A stretch of DNA of 64,000 nucleotides from positions 62,001-126,000 of the forward strand of contig NBAY01000055.1 in NCBI GenBank assembly GCA_002794775.1. Direction: 5' to 3'. Within the stretch, counting starts at the first letter, position 1, and each line of letters opens with the position of its first letter. Shown piece after piece: positions 12,199-21,911 of the stretch. Origin of the DNA: Porodaedalea pini (lineage: Eukaryota > Basidiomycota > Agaricomycetes > Hymenochaetales > Hymenochaetaceae). Made by a program: the position numbers and the translations under genes. Under the pieces are notes generated by a model, which saw only the letters and a program-made list of their open reading frames with translations, did no database searches and was not told the origin of the DNA.

Positions 12199-12235
12199 AC
12201 TGACGGGCTTCTAGCTACGCTAGAAGCCCGTCAGT
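12199..12235. repeat. Perfect subterminal hairpin, copy B left
   Basis: Seventeen-base arms surround a TAC loop. This is the counterpart of 2071-2107 in copy A. Confidence 0.9.
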
Positions 12236-13793
12236 TGCACATGACCTAGTAAGTTGCACCTTTGAGTGAAGCCACCTCAGGCAAATTTGATAACATAATA
12301 CCATAAGCAAGAGGCACTCACAGGTGCAGAGTCATGCCTGAAGTGCTCTGCAAGCATGGAGATGCTCCCTGGAGCTGAAATTGACATTGACATGGCCACA
12401 GATGGTACAATGAGTGTTAGTGTGAGTACAGCTGCAAGCGAGGCCAGAGGTGAGGCATTGGTGCTGGCAGAGTGCACCTCCATCAATAACATGGCCCTGA
12501 ACCCTTTTCTTGATGATGCACAGGTTCATTCAGGCATGTGCTCACACTTTCACTGCTTATCAGATGAGGAGAGCAGGGAAAGTGAGGCAGAGTATGAGGA
12601 GGAGACTGCAAGCAGCAAGGTTACATGCTACCTATATGCACATCTGCAGCCTAGCCTGCTGCCATCAGAGCTGGGCTCTGTCTCAGACTTTGAGTTCTGT
12701 GTGGACATGCTAGAGGATGTTGGTGGTGTGCAGACAAATTGGTGTGCAGAACGATGAATACGGAACGCATCCATGCATGTAAGGGCTTGTTGGAAAGCGA
12801 TGATATAGGGCTGAATACTGCAGAAACCTGCACTGGAATCTGTTGTGTATTTGCAGAGATTGGCACGACATACACAAGGATGGACAAGGGTGAGACCATA
12901 GATGAGAAGTCACATTTGCAGCGTCAATAGCATCATGAGTACTATGCAGCATGCTACGGATGAGGCACTGTTGGAAACCTGTTGATCAGGGCTTTCCAAG
13001 AGTGATACTCCCATGTAAATTGGGTGGTGAACAATGTAGATATAGTGTGAACCTGCAGAGGCCCTACTGAGTATAGGGGTCAAAACTGATGAAGCTGCTG
13101 AGTCACAAGTTCGAATCCAAAATCGATGCTCCAGGCATTGAAAGAACAATGTCCACAAGCTCTCCACAATGCAGAAATCCATGAGACAATGTGTGTCCCA
13201 TCTTGTGAGATATGGGCTATATACAGTTCAGGCCTCATACCCTACAGGGACAGTGATAGACATGAGGCCGCATCGTCCTTGGAACAGAGTGGATAGAATT
13301 GAGCAAGTTATCGATGGAAAGCAGTGAACAAGGGCTCTCATTGCATGCAGAGAGTGAGAGAAACAATGGCCAGATGACAGAGATATGAGGTTGACAATGA
13401 GGACAGATGGCCCTCTAAGCGGTGAGCAGGGTGAGACATTGGCGATGATGTGGCAATGGTGAGGTCGATTGAGACGTATGAGACCTCATTGGAGAGGTGT
13501 GATGCAAGGCTCATCAGCCGCAAAGAGATGGAGAATTTACATGCCATCGTTCCCAAGATATGGTTGGAGAAGTAAGCATGTTTGTCAGTGATGATTGATG
13601 TACCAATGATGACAGCAAGGGAGGTAGAAGTGGGCAACTAGTCACACACATCATGGTTGTCATTGCCCATGGCCACAGTGAAATGGAGGCCAGCCTTGAC
13701 AGCCTTGGTGACAGTGTTGTCAAGGGCCTGTGACTTTGTAGAGGGCCTTGAAGCAGACAAGGTATGCACTTACATACAGTAGCCTCATGCTAG

Positions 13794-13826
13794 TGACGGG
13801 CTTCTAGTGGCACTAGAAGCCCGTCA
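13794..13826. repeat. Perfect subterminal hairpin, copy B right
   Basis: Sixteen-base arms surround one central G. This is the counterpart of 480-512 in copy A. Confidence 0.9.
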
Positions 13827-14018
13827 GTCACAGTAACATCCTGTGTATGTGACTGTGACTGATGAAAAGGTTATGTACAAGATCAACATTTACTAAATGA
13901 GACTATGATTACATATCTTGTCGGCATGCCTGCCGCATCAATTACCTAATATCAACCCTGACTCCAGCCGAACTCCAAGCGAGCTCCAATGGAGTGTGTT
14001 CCCGTCCGGGACGCCCTC

Positions 14019-14026
14019 GCAGGAAC
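14019..14026 (+). repeat. Second half of target-site duplication 2 (GCAGGAAC)
   Basis: This lies directly right of copy B. The same 8 bases, in the same surrounding sequence, occur without a transposon at 16268-16275. Its partner is at 2288-2295, read in reverse with one mismatch. Confidence 0.8.
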
Positions 14027-14184
14027 GTTGAACTTGACTTTGACCACGGTCCCGACGCGTCCAACGCGTCTTTGGCAATGTCACTGGCATAGGTCTTTGC
14101 AGAAACGATGGGAGGTGACGAGGACCGCATTATCATTCGCGTTCCCGTTCGCGTCGGCAACTGTCTTCTGGACCGTCAGTCTGC
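14019..14184 (+). pseudogene. K1: 5' fragment of a CK1-like kinase gene
   Basis: The sequence is closely related to 16268-16430, the upstream region and first exon of the intact CK1-like gene. An ATG at 14108 starts about 22 codons related to that gene's N-terminus (MGGDEDR...), with two extra residues. Homology stops near 14178-14184, where the 3' flank of X2 begins. No catalytic part is present, so this is a remnant left at a tandem-duplication junction. Confidence 0.8.
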
Positions 14185-14472
14185 GATCTGCGATTCGGCG
14201 CAACGCCTCAGTCCTTTTGGCCACCTTTAATTTTGATGCTTCCGGCTATATCGCCGAAAGCTTGCGTGGCTGTACTGCTCGCAACGAAACCCGCCAACCA
14301 ACAATTGATATGCCGATAGAATATCATGTTCATTTCGTTCAGTGTAACTACAAAGTCATGAACCAACAAGATGGCATGCAACCTAAGATACAATATTCGG
14401 GCTGAATTAAAGGCTATGCAGAACATGTCAGTGCATATACGACAAGTGAATAATGAGACAAGCCGTTGCGTC

Positions 14473-16141
14473 TCACCCAGAAATGGAGCTTGGAATTGAT
14501 GGCTCAGCTTGCGCATATTCTACTCGAGCCCTTTTAACTTTCGGAGGCATCTGCATATGAACCTCTTCAGGTCTCCGTTCGGCGGTTGATTCTGCATGAA
14601 CATCAAATGAGTAAACTGGCCCGTTGTTGACTTTCCCATATCCGCGGAGTGCATTGTTGAGCTGCTCATTGAATCCGACCCGTTCATATACAAGACAGAA
14701 GACATGCAATATCCCCTGTGCCTACAGATCATTTATTGTTCTAGCAACGATCGGAGGTACGGCATCTGCATTCCTGATGGTTTCAGCTTCCAGATATCTT
14801 TTAAACTAAGTAGAGGTGACTGTCAATATCAGAGCAAGACAAAGGATTTCTGTCTGACCTGAGGACGTAGTGAGTTGAATAGGCGAGCGTTATTACGCGA
14901 TTCGACAAGCGATGGAGTATATGTTCCACAGTAGTACCAGAATCCACGAATTTCATACAAAAGTTCGAATGTTCCGTCAATTACTTCCAAACTGGTATGG
15001 ACCCATTCATGCTTGGATTGGGTTGGCATGTAATTGTGAGCCAGATACACATCAATCCCATATCCTGGGCAGTATTTGCTTCATTGGATATCGTGGCTGC
15101 GATATATGAAGGGATTCGTTCCCAAACTATCATACAAAATCTGCAGTCAGCAGGAGGATCTCTGGGATCATATTAGAATGTGCTACGTACCCTGACGGTT
15201 TCAATGTATTCTGTGATGGATATGAGAGCAAGATGTTAAGAAGTACATAGTACGGTGAAGACTCATCATAACCCACATCCAGAAAAGTATCTAGCATTTC
15301 GTAAAGGCGGCTGCTATCTTTCATGACTGGCTCGAGTTGCGTGTGACCAATGTTACCATGTTGCTGGTGCAGATCCGAGATAAAAGCCCAGGGATCGTTT
15401 CGCTTTAAAAGAAAGTAGTAACATGAGTAGGTGTGCATCATATAATCAACTATTCTCACAGAAAGCGAATCTGTCCTCCCTCTCGCCTCGTCTAGAAGCT
15501 TCTTATTTGCTTCCTTGTCTCCTGTCATCTCTTCTACCTGCCTCAGCAAGGTCTTCACATACTGGGTGACTTGGTTAGCAATCGCTGCCTGAATTGATTT
15601 TAGTACAAGAAACATACCGCATCAGCCTCGTGGAGGTGTTTCTGAGTTTGCGTTAAACGCTCTTGTAACTCAAGAAAGGCTGGCTATATTCGTTCAATTA
15701 CAGTATCGTAATCGGATGTCAGAGACGCTCACGGATTCCTCGATACTACTGCAGGTTTCCTTCGACTTGAGCTCCTTAATCTGGGCTTTTAGTGCTCTTC
15801 GTTTCTCCTTCTCCGTTTCATACTTGGCCTGATACTGGGTTCGGAGGGTTGTGTTTTCCTCGAGCAACTTCTGAACCCGTTCAGCCGCAGCAAGGTCCTG
15901 AGCTGATTCGCCGGGTTCACGCTTTATATCGAAAATAAGAAGAGAATATAAGTACTTATGGGACATGTATCAAACTATAATGACAGACCTTAACGAGAGC
16001 TCGTGCCTCTACCTCTGTCGCCTTCTGCTGGGCTTCGCGTAGTTCGCGCTTCAGACGCTGAATCTCCGCCCCAAAGAGCCTCACTACGTCATTAGCCAGA
16101 GCAGGTTCGTCCAGTAAAGGTGTATCATTCCTGTCCGACAT
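14473..16141 (-). pseudogene. X2: second copy of coiled-coil gene X, with two stop codons
   Basis: The exon order and splice sites match X1, read on the minus strand from the ATG at 16139-16141. The products are clearly paralogous along their length. Two in-frame stops break it. TGA at 15083-15081 replaces a tryptophan codon in the HDITW segment of X1. TAG replaces a tyrosine codon in the ELYSQG segment (X2 reads DL-stop-AQG), near 14725. The C-terminal basic tail (PPKVKRAR) survives. It lies head-to-head with the intact CK1-like gene (K2), starting 215 bp from its ATG. It could still yield a truncated coiled-coil protein of about 220 residues. Confidence 0.75.
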
Positions 16142-16267
16142 GACAAGCCAAATAGTCTGAGGGACTGGAGGACTTGAGTTACACCGGGCGAGAAAAATCA
16201 CAACGCGCTTGGTTCAAATTGATCACGTGGCCCTCGCGTGTCGTGCCTCGATCGACGCGTTACGCCC

Positions 16268-16275
16268 GCAGGAAC
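16268..16275 (+). other. Unoccupied paralogue of transposon target site
   Basis: GCAGGAAC sits between X2 and K2. To its left (about 16200-16267) the sequence matches the reverse complement of the region right of copy A (2296-about 2360). To its right it matches the sequence right of copy B (14027-14170). It thus shows both flanks of a pre-insertion site joined together. Confidence 0.8.
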
Positions 16276-16356
16276 GTTGAACTTGACTTTGACCACGGCC
16301 CCGGCACCCTCGACGCGTCTTTGGCAACATTACTGGCACAGGTCTTTGCAGAAACG

Positions 16357-18506
16357 ATGGGTGGTGACGAGGACCGCATTCGCGTTCCCGCTCGCATCGG
16401 CAACTGGCTTCTGGACCAGAATCTTGGCTCGGGCTATTCTGGTGCGTCCTTCGTCCAACCACGTTCAAAGATGAGCTTCATTGAAACATTGTTGTGTCCA
16501 AGGATCAATATGGCATGCGACGAATCCGTATACTGGGCAAATAGCAGCAATCAAGGTGCAGGATGTCGACCATGAGTGTCCAACCAACAGGTAAGTAAAT
16601 GTCGAAACGGTATGTCAAGCAACAAATACTTACGCATCGTTCACTTCTGCCCTAAATCACTGCAGATATGAACGCAATTTTTACCCATCACTTCAAGGTG
16701 GAAAGGGAATGCCTACACTATGGGCGGCAGGTGTACAAGGAGAATATGACTACCTCGGTGAGTCTTAGGCATGTACGACGCGTAGTCGTAATTCTAACCT
16801 CAAGAAAAACGTTAGTGATCGACCTCCTCGGGCCATCTCTCGACAGTCTATACCGGAAGAATGGAAAGAGAATGGACCTTCGAAGTACCATCTGTATCGC
16901 CATGCAAGTTGTAAGTACTTTCATTCTGAAGGATACTCTGGCATTGACAGAGCTTGTGCAGATATCGCGTCTTGAATTTATGCATTCGAGAGGGATCCTA
17001 CACCGGGATATCCAGCTAGGAAATTGTACAGTCGGACTCGGGAAGACCGAGAACATTATCTACATGATCGACTTCGGGTTCTCAAAACGTTACATTGACC
17101 CTCACTCTCGAAAGCATATCCCTGATAGCAAGGCTAAGCGCGACTTCATCGGCAACTATTGGTTCTCTTCTGTCAATGTACACTGTCGGGGGAAAGGTAG
17201 TCTCTGCTCCTATTACGATCTTCCGTTAGTAACGACGCACCCCACTAGTGCCGTCCCGAAGAGACGACATGGAGGCTCTTGCACTCATGCTTATCCATGT
17301 GATGACAGACAATGGCCTTCCTTGGACGCGCAATGGCGTTCCGAAAACCGAAAAGGCACATGACGTTCTCATCCGCAAGAAACTGCGGTCCAAGCCTGAA
17401 GACCTCTGTCACGGTCTGCCGCCTGTCTTTGAGGACTTTCTGCGCTATTGCCGTCGACTCAAGTTCTTGGAGCAGCCGGATTACCGCCACTGGCGTGCCG
17501 AGTTTGCGGATCTCGCGAGGGAGATGGGATATGTCGAGCCTGATGGGTCTGTCAATGATGACTTTGTATGGCCGCCGCGGCCCGACGAGGTATGCATGAT
17601 CATTATTTGATTAAAAAGGGATGCGCTCAAAAAAAAAAAAAAATTAAGGCCCCTCCACCTTACCGAGCGCATGTTTCACCACGACGCGATTCAACCGATC
17701 ACGAGGTCGATATACACATGATTCTCGCCGAAATCGCTAACATGCGACTAGAAAACACCAAGCTCGTCAACGGACCCAAACGCACCGCTCTACAACCTGC
17801 TCCCCAGCCTACATCTGCACCTGAATCCCCCAAAACGCCACCTCTTCCCTCGTCCTCCGGAAACCCAAACAGGCCAGAGTCAAACGACGGAAGGACTAGT
17901 CCACCTCCACCACAAATACAATCCCGCTCAGACTCGAAAGGCAAATCTGCCAAACACACAGGTGTTATCGTCATCAGCGACTCATCCGACGAAGACAGCA
18001 AGCCATCACGACAGATCGGCCGCGCGACGAAGCAGGCAGCGATGCGCCTGCTTGCGCGGCGCGCACGCAGCGCAACGGACAACATTGCGCTCGCCGACTT
18101 AGTGCACCAGTTCCTCGAGACCTACACGCTCACAGGGGCGCGCAGTCGCATCGTCACGCGCGATGCGTTCGACTTCCTCGACGCGCTCGTGCAGCAGCTT
18201 GAGGACCCCTCGGTGTTCGTCGTGCAGGACTCACATGTGCCCGCGGCGCGCTCGCAAACCCAATCCGATCGAATGCAGAGTACGGAGAGCAGGCTGCGTC
18301 AACGTGCGCCTCCGGCTCCAAAGACAGAGACGGTGAAGGTGCTCCGACAACGGCTGCAGACGGCCCCACCGACGATGGGCAATTCCCAACTAGCGAAGCT
18401 GATGGCCGACTTCTGTCAAGCTGTCCGTTCGACGTCGGGAAAGACGTTAACTAAGGATGGCATTGCCTTCCTTGAGGGTGTTGAGTCACGGCTAAGGCAG
18501 TCGTGA
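16357..18506 (+). CDS. K2: casein kinase 1-like protein kinase with SIM-bearing tail
   Basis: First exons are 16357-16441 and 16503-16590, with several more to 17589, then a tail exon to 18506. The kinase domain has GSGYSGSIW, the lysine in AAIKV, a DLLGPSLDSL segment typical of CK1, the catalytic loop HRDIQLGN (Q replaces the usual K), DFGFSKRY and the CK1 RDDMEAL motif. An intron with an A-tract near 17629-17643 precedes a tail of about 280 residues. The tail contains VIVISDSSDED, a SUMO-interaction-like motif. The second exon was recognised because it restores the missing stretch before the lysine (TGQIAAIKV). Substrates are unknown. The Q substitution may weaken phosphotransfer, since this lysine contacts the ATP phosphate in active kinases. 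The gene is head-to-head with X2. Confidence 0.8.
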
Positions 18507-18739
18507 TTCAATTCCTTACCTTTTGGTTCGGATATAAACTTTTAAACACGGACAGACAGCATACACAACACATTTGGAATCTGCTTATACTTTAAATGTA
18601 ACGTTAAGCGTATATCCTTGGATTTGTCGCATTCTTTTGATAGTATACGGCATTCATTAGAATCCATGCAAGTAAAAAGGTAACATGCATAAGTTACAGT
18701 AAGAGAGTGGGTATAGTCTGGGAGGTGAAGATACCGAGA

Positions 18740-20166
18740 CTATTGCTTCTTCTCAGTGAACTCAGCCTTATACCACTTGTAGTCGAAATATAATTAGTAA
18801 TTGAATATTGCAGATAGACGGAATAAACTTACGTCGCACATCCTTTGAATACCCTCGACAATGCCTACATCGGGTTCATATCCAAGGACGAGCCGCGCCT
18901 TCTCGATGTTGTGCCATCGTGTCGCGCAGCTGAATGTAACACGGAAGCGCGTGAACGCCGGCTCCTTTCCGATTACCCAACCCCAGCCCTCCGCAAGTGT
19001 CGCGAGCACGCCAGCCAGCGCCTTCGGCAGTTTGAACGTGCTTCTATCCAGTGGGTCACCCATCTCGTGCCATACTGCGCGCATGAAGTCCCAGAAGTAG
19101 ACAGGCTCGCCGTTAGTGATAAAGAACACCTGCCCGTCGACGCGCAGAGGATCGCTCTCCGTGCGTTCGATCGTCGACGTGCTCAACTGATCGAAACGTG
19201 TGCGCATGACGGGGCGCGGCTCGTAGAATGGGCTCGTCCGGAATGCTTCTTCGAGCTCTGCAGCATTCGGCGGGGGCTGGACTGCAGGACCAATGGGCCG
19301 CGCGGAGGAAGTCGGGACGCGGCGCACGCCTGTCGAGAGGTCGATTGGGAGAAGCGGCTGGAGTGCCGCTTCGTCGAGGTCTGAACGCGGATTTGAGAGT
19401 CTGTCGGCGGCGAGCAAGTGCGCTTTTGCGACGTTCGTGACGTATGTCCAGTCAAACAAGTTAGTGTTGTCGCCAAGCTGGAAGTGCGTTTGTTTATTGT
19501 AGAAAACCTGCATGAGACCATGCATGACTTGTTGGTCTCCTGGGCTGTATGAACCATGAGGAAATTTGAGGACATTTCGAATAAGCAGACTGCATACCCG
19601 AAAATGCCTGCCGGACGCAGTGCAACGGTAAGAAGACCATCCTTTCCGTTTGCTGCTAGTACAAGCTCCTCTGCCTTTGACTTCGACTCGTTGTACGCAT
19701 CCAGTGGTGTTTCCGGGAATGGCAAACGTTCGTCCACGTCAATAATATCCTGCCCATTGAAAACAACTCCAGCACTGCTCGTAAATACGAGCTTCTTAAT
19801 GTGGAGTGCAGTCGCAGCCGCAATGACTGCCTTTGTTCCCTCCACGTTTACCTTCCAGTAAATGGCAGGGTCCAGACCATGAGGAGGGGATGCAGTGTGA
19901 ATAATGCACGTCGCGCCGCTCTGAGGTCAGGAAAAATAATCAAGACTCTATAAATTATAGAAGAGCGATATACACACCTTCCGGAATGCGTCCTCTACGT
20001 GGCTCTGCACTGATATATCTGCAGTGTAGAACGGTACGTCATGATAGCGCTGGACAATGTCGAGGACGGAGACGATGTCTCCACGTTTTACAAGTGCCTC
20101 CACGATGTGACGACCGAGGAACCCACTCCCGCCAATAACTATGTAGTTGTCACGTTCGGTCGACAT
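18740..20166 (-). CDS. erg26: Sterol-4-alpha-carboxylate 3-dehydrogenase (decarboxylating)
   Basis: This is a short-chain dehydrogenase of the 3-beta-HSD family. The start is ATG at 20166. The NAD-binding motif GGSGFLG lies at about residues 12-18, and the catalytic tyrosine-lysine pair is YNESK. Later conserved parts include LRPAGIFG, a FDWTYVTNVAKAHLLAADR-like segment and a C-terminal YEPDVG region. The last small exon ends at 18740. In the ergosterol pathway ERG26 oxidises and decarboxylates the C-4 carboxysterol together with ERG25 and ERG27 at the endoplasmic reticulum. A 16-base G tract lies 15 bp upstream of the start. The gene is divergent from the borealin-like gene 197 bp away. Confidence 0.85.
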
Positions 20167-20180
20167 TTTGAGAGTGGGCT

Positions 20181-20196
20181 GGGGGGGGGGGGGGGG
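20181..20196. repeat. Sixteen-base G homopolymer
   Basis: An uninterrupted run of G on the plus strand, with further G clusters at 20199-20204. It lies in the 5' leader of ERG26, where it reads as C in the transcript. It is prone to slippage and sequencing error, and possibly forms a quadruplex. Confidence 0.9.
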
Positions 20197-20363
20197 TGAG
20201 GGGCGGAAGTAGCGACGATGAGGAGCAAGCCTATTGAGCGCTGAAGTCGTGCCATGACAAGTAAATATTATGTTCGGCAAAGGCCGAGTCAACACCTGAC
20301 CGCGTCTGCCGGCGGGCGTCCTCTAAGACAACGCGCTCACCGACCACCGACAACGACGACGAC

Positions 20364-21670
20364 GATGGAGACGCCTCCACGCGAAAGCAGGAAAGAAAAT
20401 CGACGCAAGTTTACCGCCGAGGAGAAAAAGCAATTGCTCGCAAATCTCGACCTCGAAGGTACGTTTGTCCGAGCCGTGTGGTTGTTCTGAACAGTGCTTT
20501 ACTCGAGAACCACGTATACGCAGTGCAGCATCGGGCGCGTCAATTCGAGGAGACACTAGCACAGATACTGGAAAACTTCAAAAATCACCATGAGGGCCAG
20601 GTGTTGCGCGTCCCGAAGCTCGTGCGCGGCATCACCATGGCCGAGTTCGCGGACAAGTACAATGGCGACATCAACGCGTGCCTGCGCGGCCTACAGCGCG
20701 ATAGACAAGGCGGGGAGCCTACTCTTGATCCCGAATCAAAGAAAAGGAAGTGGACGGATACGGAGGATGCACCGGGACCTGAAGATGCAGAGTCTTCTCG
20801 TGCATCCAAGACAGGTCAGTGGCCTTTGAAGTTGCTTTCAAGTAATGATTGCTCAAAAATTCTGCTTTAGCTCGCGTCGTGTCTCCGGTAAAGATGAACG
20901 CTGCGAAAATCATAAAGGCGCGCCTGAATAAAACTCCAGGAACGGTATGCATCGAAACAAAAAATAAGATATCTCCATTTCCACACTAACATTTTATTCA
21001 GCTCCGTACCGTCCGCCACCTATATCCTCCCCTCGGTCCAGCCTCTCCATCTAAGCCATCATCCTCTAGACCTCCAAGCCGCTTCATGTCCCCAACAAAA
21101 GCATCTGCCTCCCGAGCCTCCGCCGTCTCTTCGCGCTTCCCCTCATCGAACTTCAACCCACTCCTGCCGAAAACACCTGCCTATCCCCGCGCGCCTCGCA
21201 AAAACGAGAGCCTCATGAGCATCAACGGGAGTCCACTCGCCTTTCCTGCTGCCCGAGAACGAGACAGGGATAGGGACGTGCCCGATACGATTGACGAGGA
21301 GGACGAAGCGCCGGTGCGGCAACCGACGCTCAAACGCCAGCAGAGTATCGTCATCCGAAAAGATCTTGCATCTTCGTTCGCTGGAGATGGGTCTGGACCA
21401 CGTCCACGATCACCTTCGCGTGCTACGCACTCCAGCTCCGGCTCATCGTCTTCCTCCGTGCCGTCCTCTACCGACAGCCTTGCAGTGAGGCAGCCGAGTG
21501 CGTTCATGCGTGTCCCGACGAAGGACGGGCTCATCCTGGAGTTTGACCCATTGCTCACGACACCCGCGGAGCTGGACGCGCTGGAAGGCATCACGGAGAG
21601 CGCGAAGAAGCAGGCAAGGGAAGACATGACGCGCCTAGTGCAGTCTGCGCTGGCGCGGTGGAAAATTTAG
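20364..21670 (+). CDS. Borealin N-terminal domain-containing protein
   Basis: Four exons (20364-20458, 20524-20814, 20871-20944 and 21002-21670) splice in frame. The N-terminus (about residues 10-95) has the Nbl1/borealin pattern: FTAEEKKQLLANLDLE, then a helix with RQFEETL, then VPKLVRGITMAEFADKYNGDI. Borealin binds INCENP and survivin in the chromosomal passenger complex at centromeres in mitosis. The middle is Ser/Pro-rich and disordered. A conserved C-terminal helix region (LDALEGITESAKKQAREDM) precedes the stop. It is longer than yeast Nbl1, as is usual in filamentous fungi. It is divergent from ERG26. Confidence 0.8.
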
Positions 21671-21911
21671 TCTTACGCTTTCCTTTTCTTGTCTACCTGT
21701 CTGTCTTCATAGCCGTCTCTGCTTCTTGCTTTGCTGTGCGCACGCATACTCCTACATATATTCTAGTCGTGTATACTTCATTCTTGTCAGGGACATACTG
21801 TATCACAAAAGCATTGCATTTCATGATAGACACACTCGCCACGATCATTGTCATATCATAGCCGTATACAGTACATGCTGTTGAATTATTTACAAGCATA
21901 TTTAGTCCTCC

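Larger units (their letters stand above)
12019..14018 (-). mobile_element. 2.0-kb DNA transposon, copy B (inverted relative to copy A)
   Basis: This 2000-bp unit is the reverse complement of copy A, with a 3-base difference in the outer terminal repeat and isolated substitutions near the ends. It carries the same hairpins (12199-12235 and 13794-13826) and the same CpG-poor interior. The open frame at 12356-12757 (133 codons, acidic, no recognised domain) equals the one in copy A. The right-hand flank GCAGGAAC and its continuation match the unoccupied paralogous site at 16268. This copy therefore originally inserted in the intergenic region between gene X1 and kinase copy K1. Confidence 0.85.

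Noticed and set aside
12356..12757. 133-codon ORF of the transposon as a gene
   Set aside because: Acidic sequence with no family features, followed by many stops; it is duplicated only because the element is. Kept as part of the mobile element.
13108..13118. AGTTCGAATCC inside the transposon (also 1187-1197 reversed), like a tRNA T-loop or B box
   Set aside because: No matching acceptor or anticodon stem and no convincing A box upstream; probably chance or a remnant. Not called as a tRNA or SINE.
285..14018. The two 2.0-kb repeats as long terminal repeats of one large element
   Set aside because: They are inverted rather than direct, and the sequence between them contains host-type genes and no retroelement domains.
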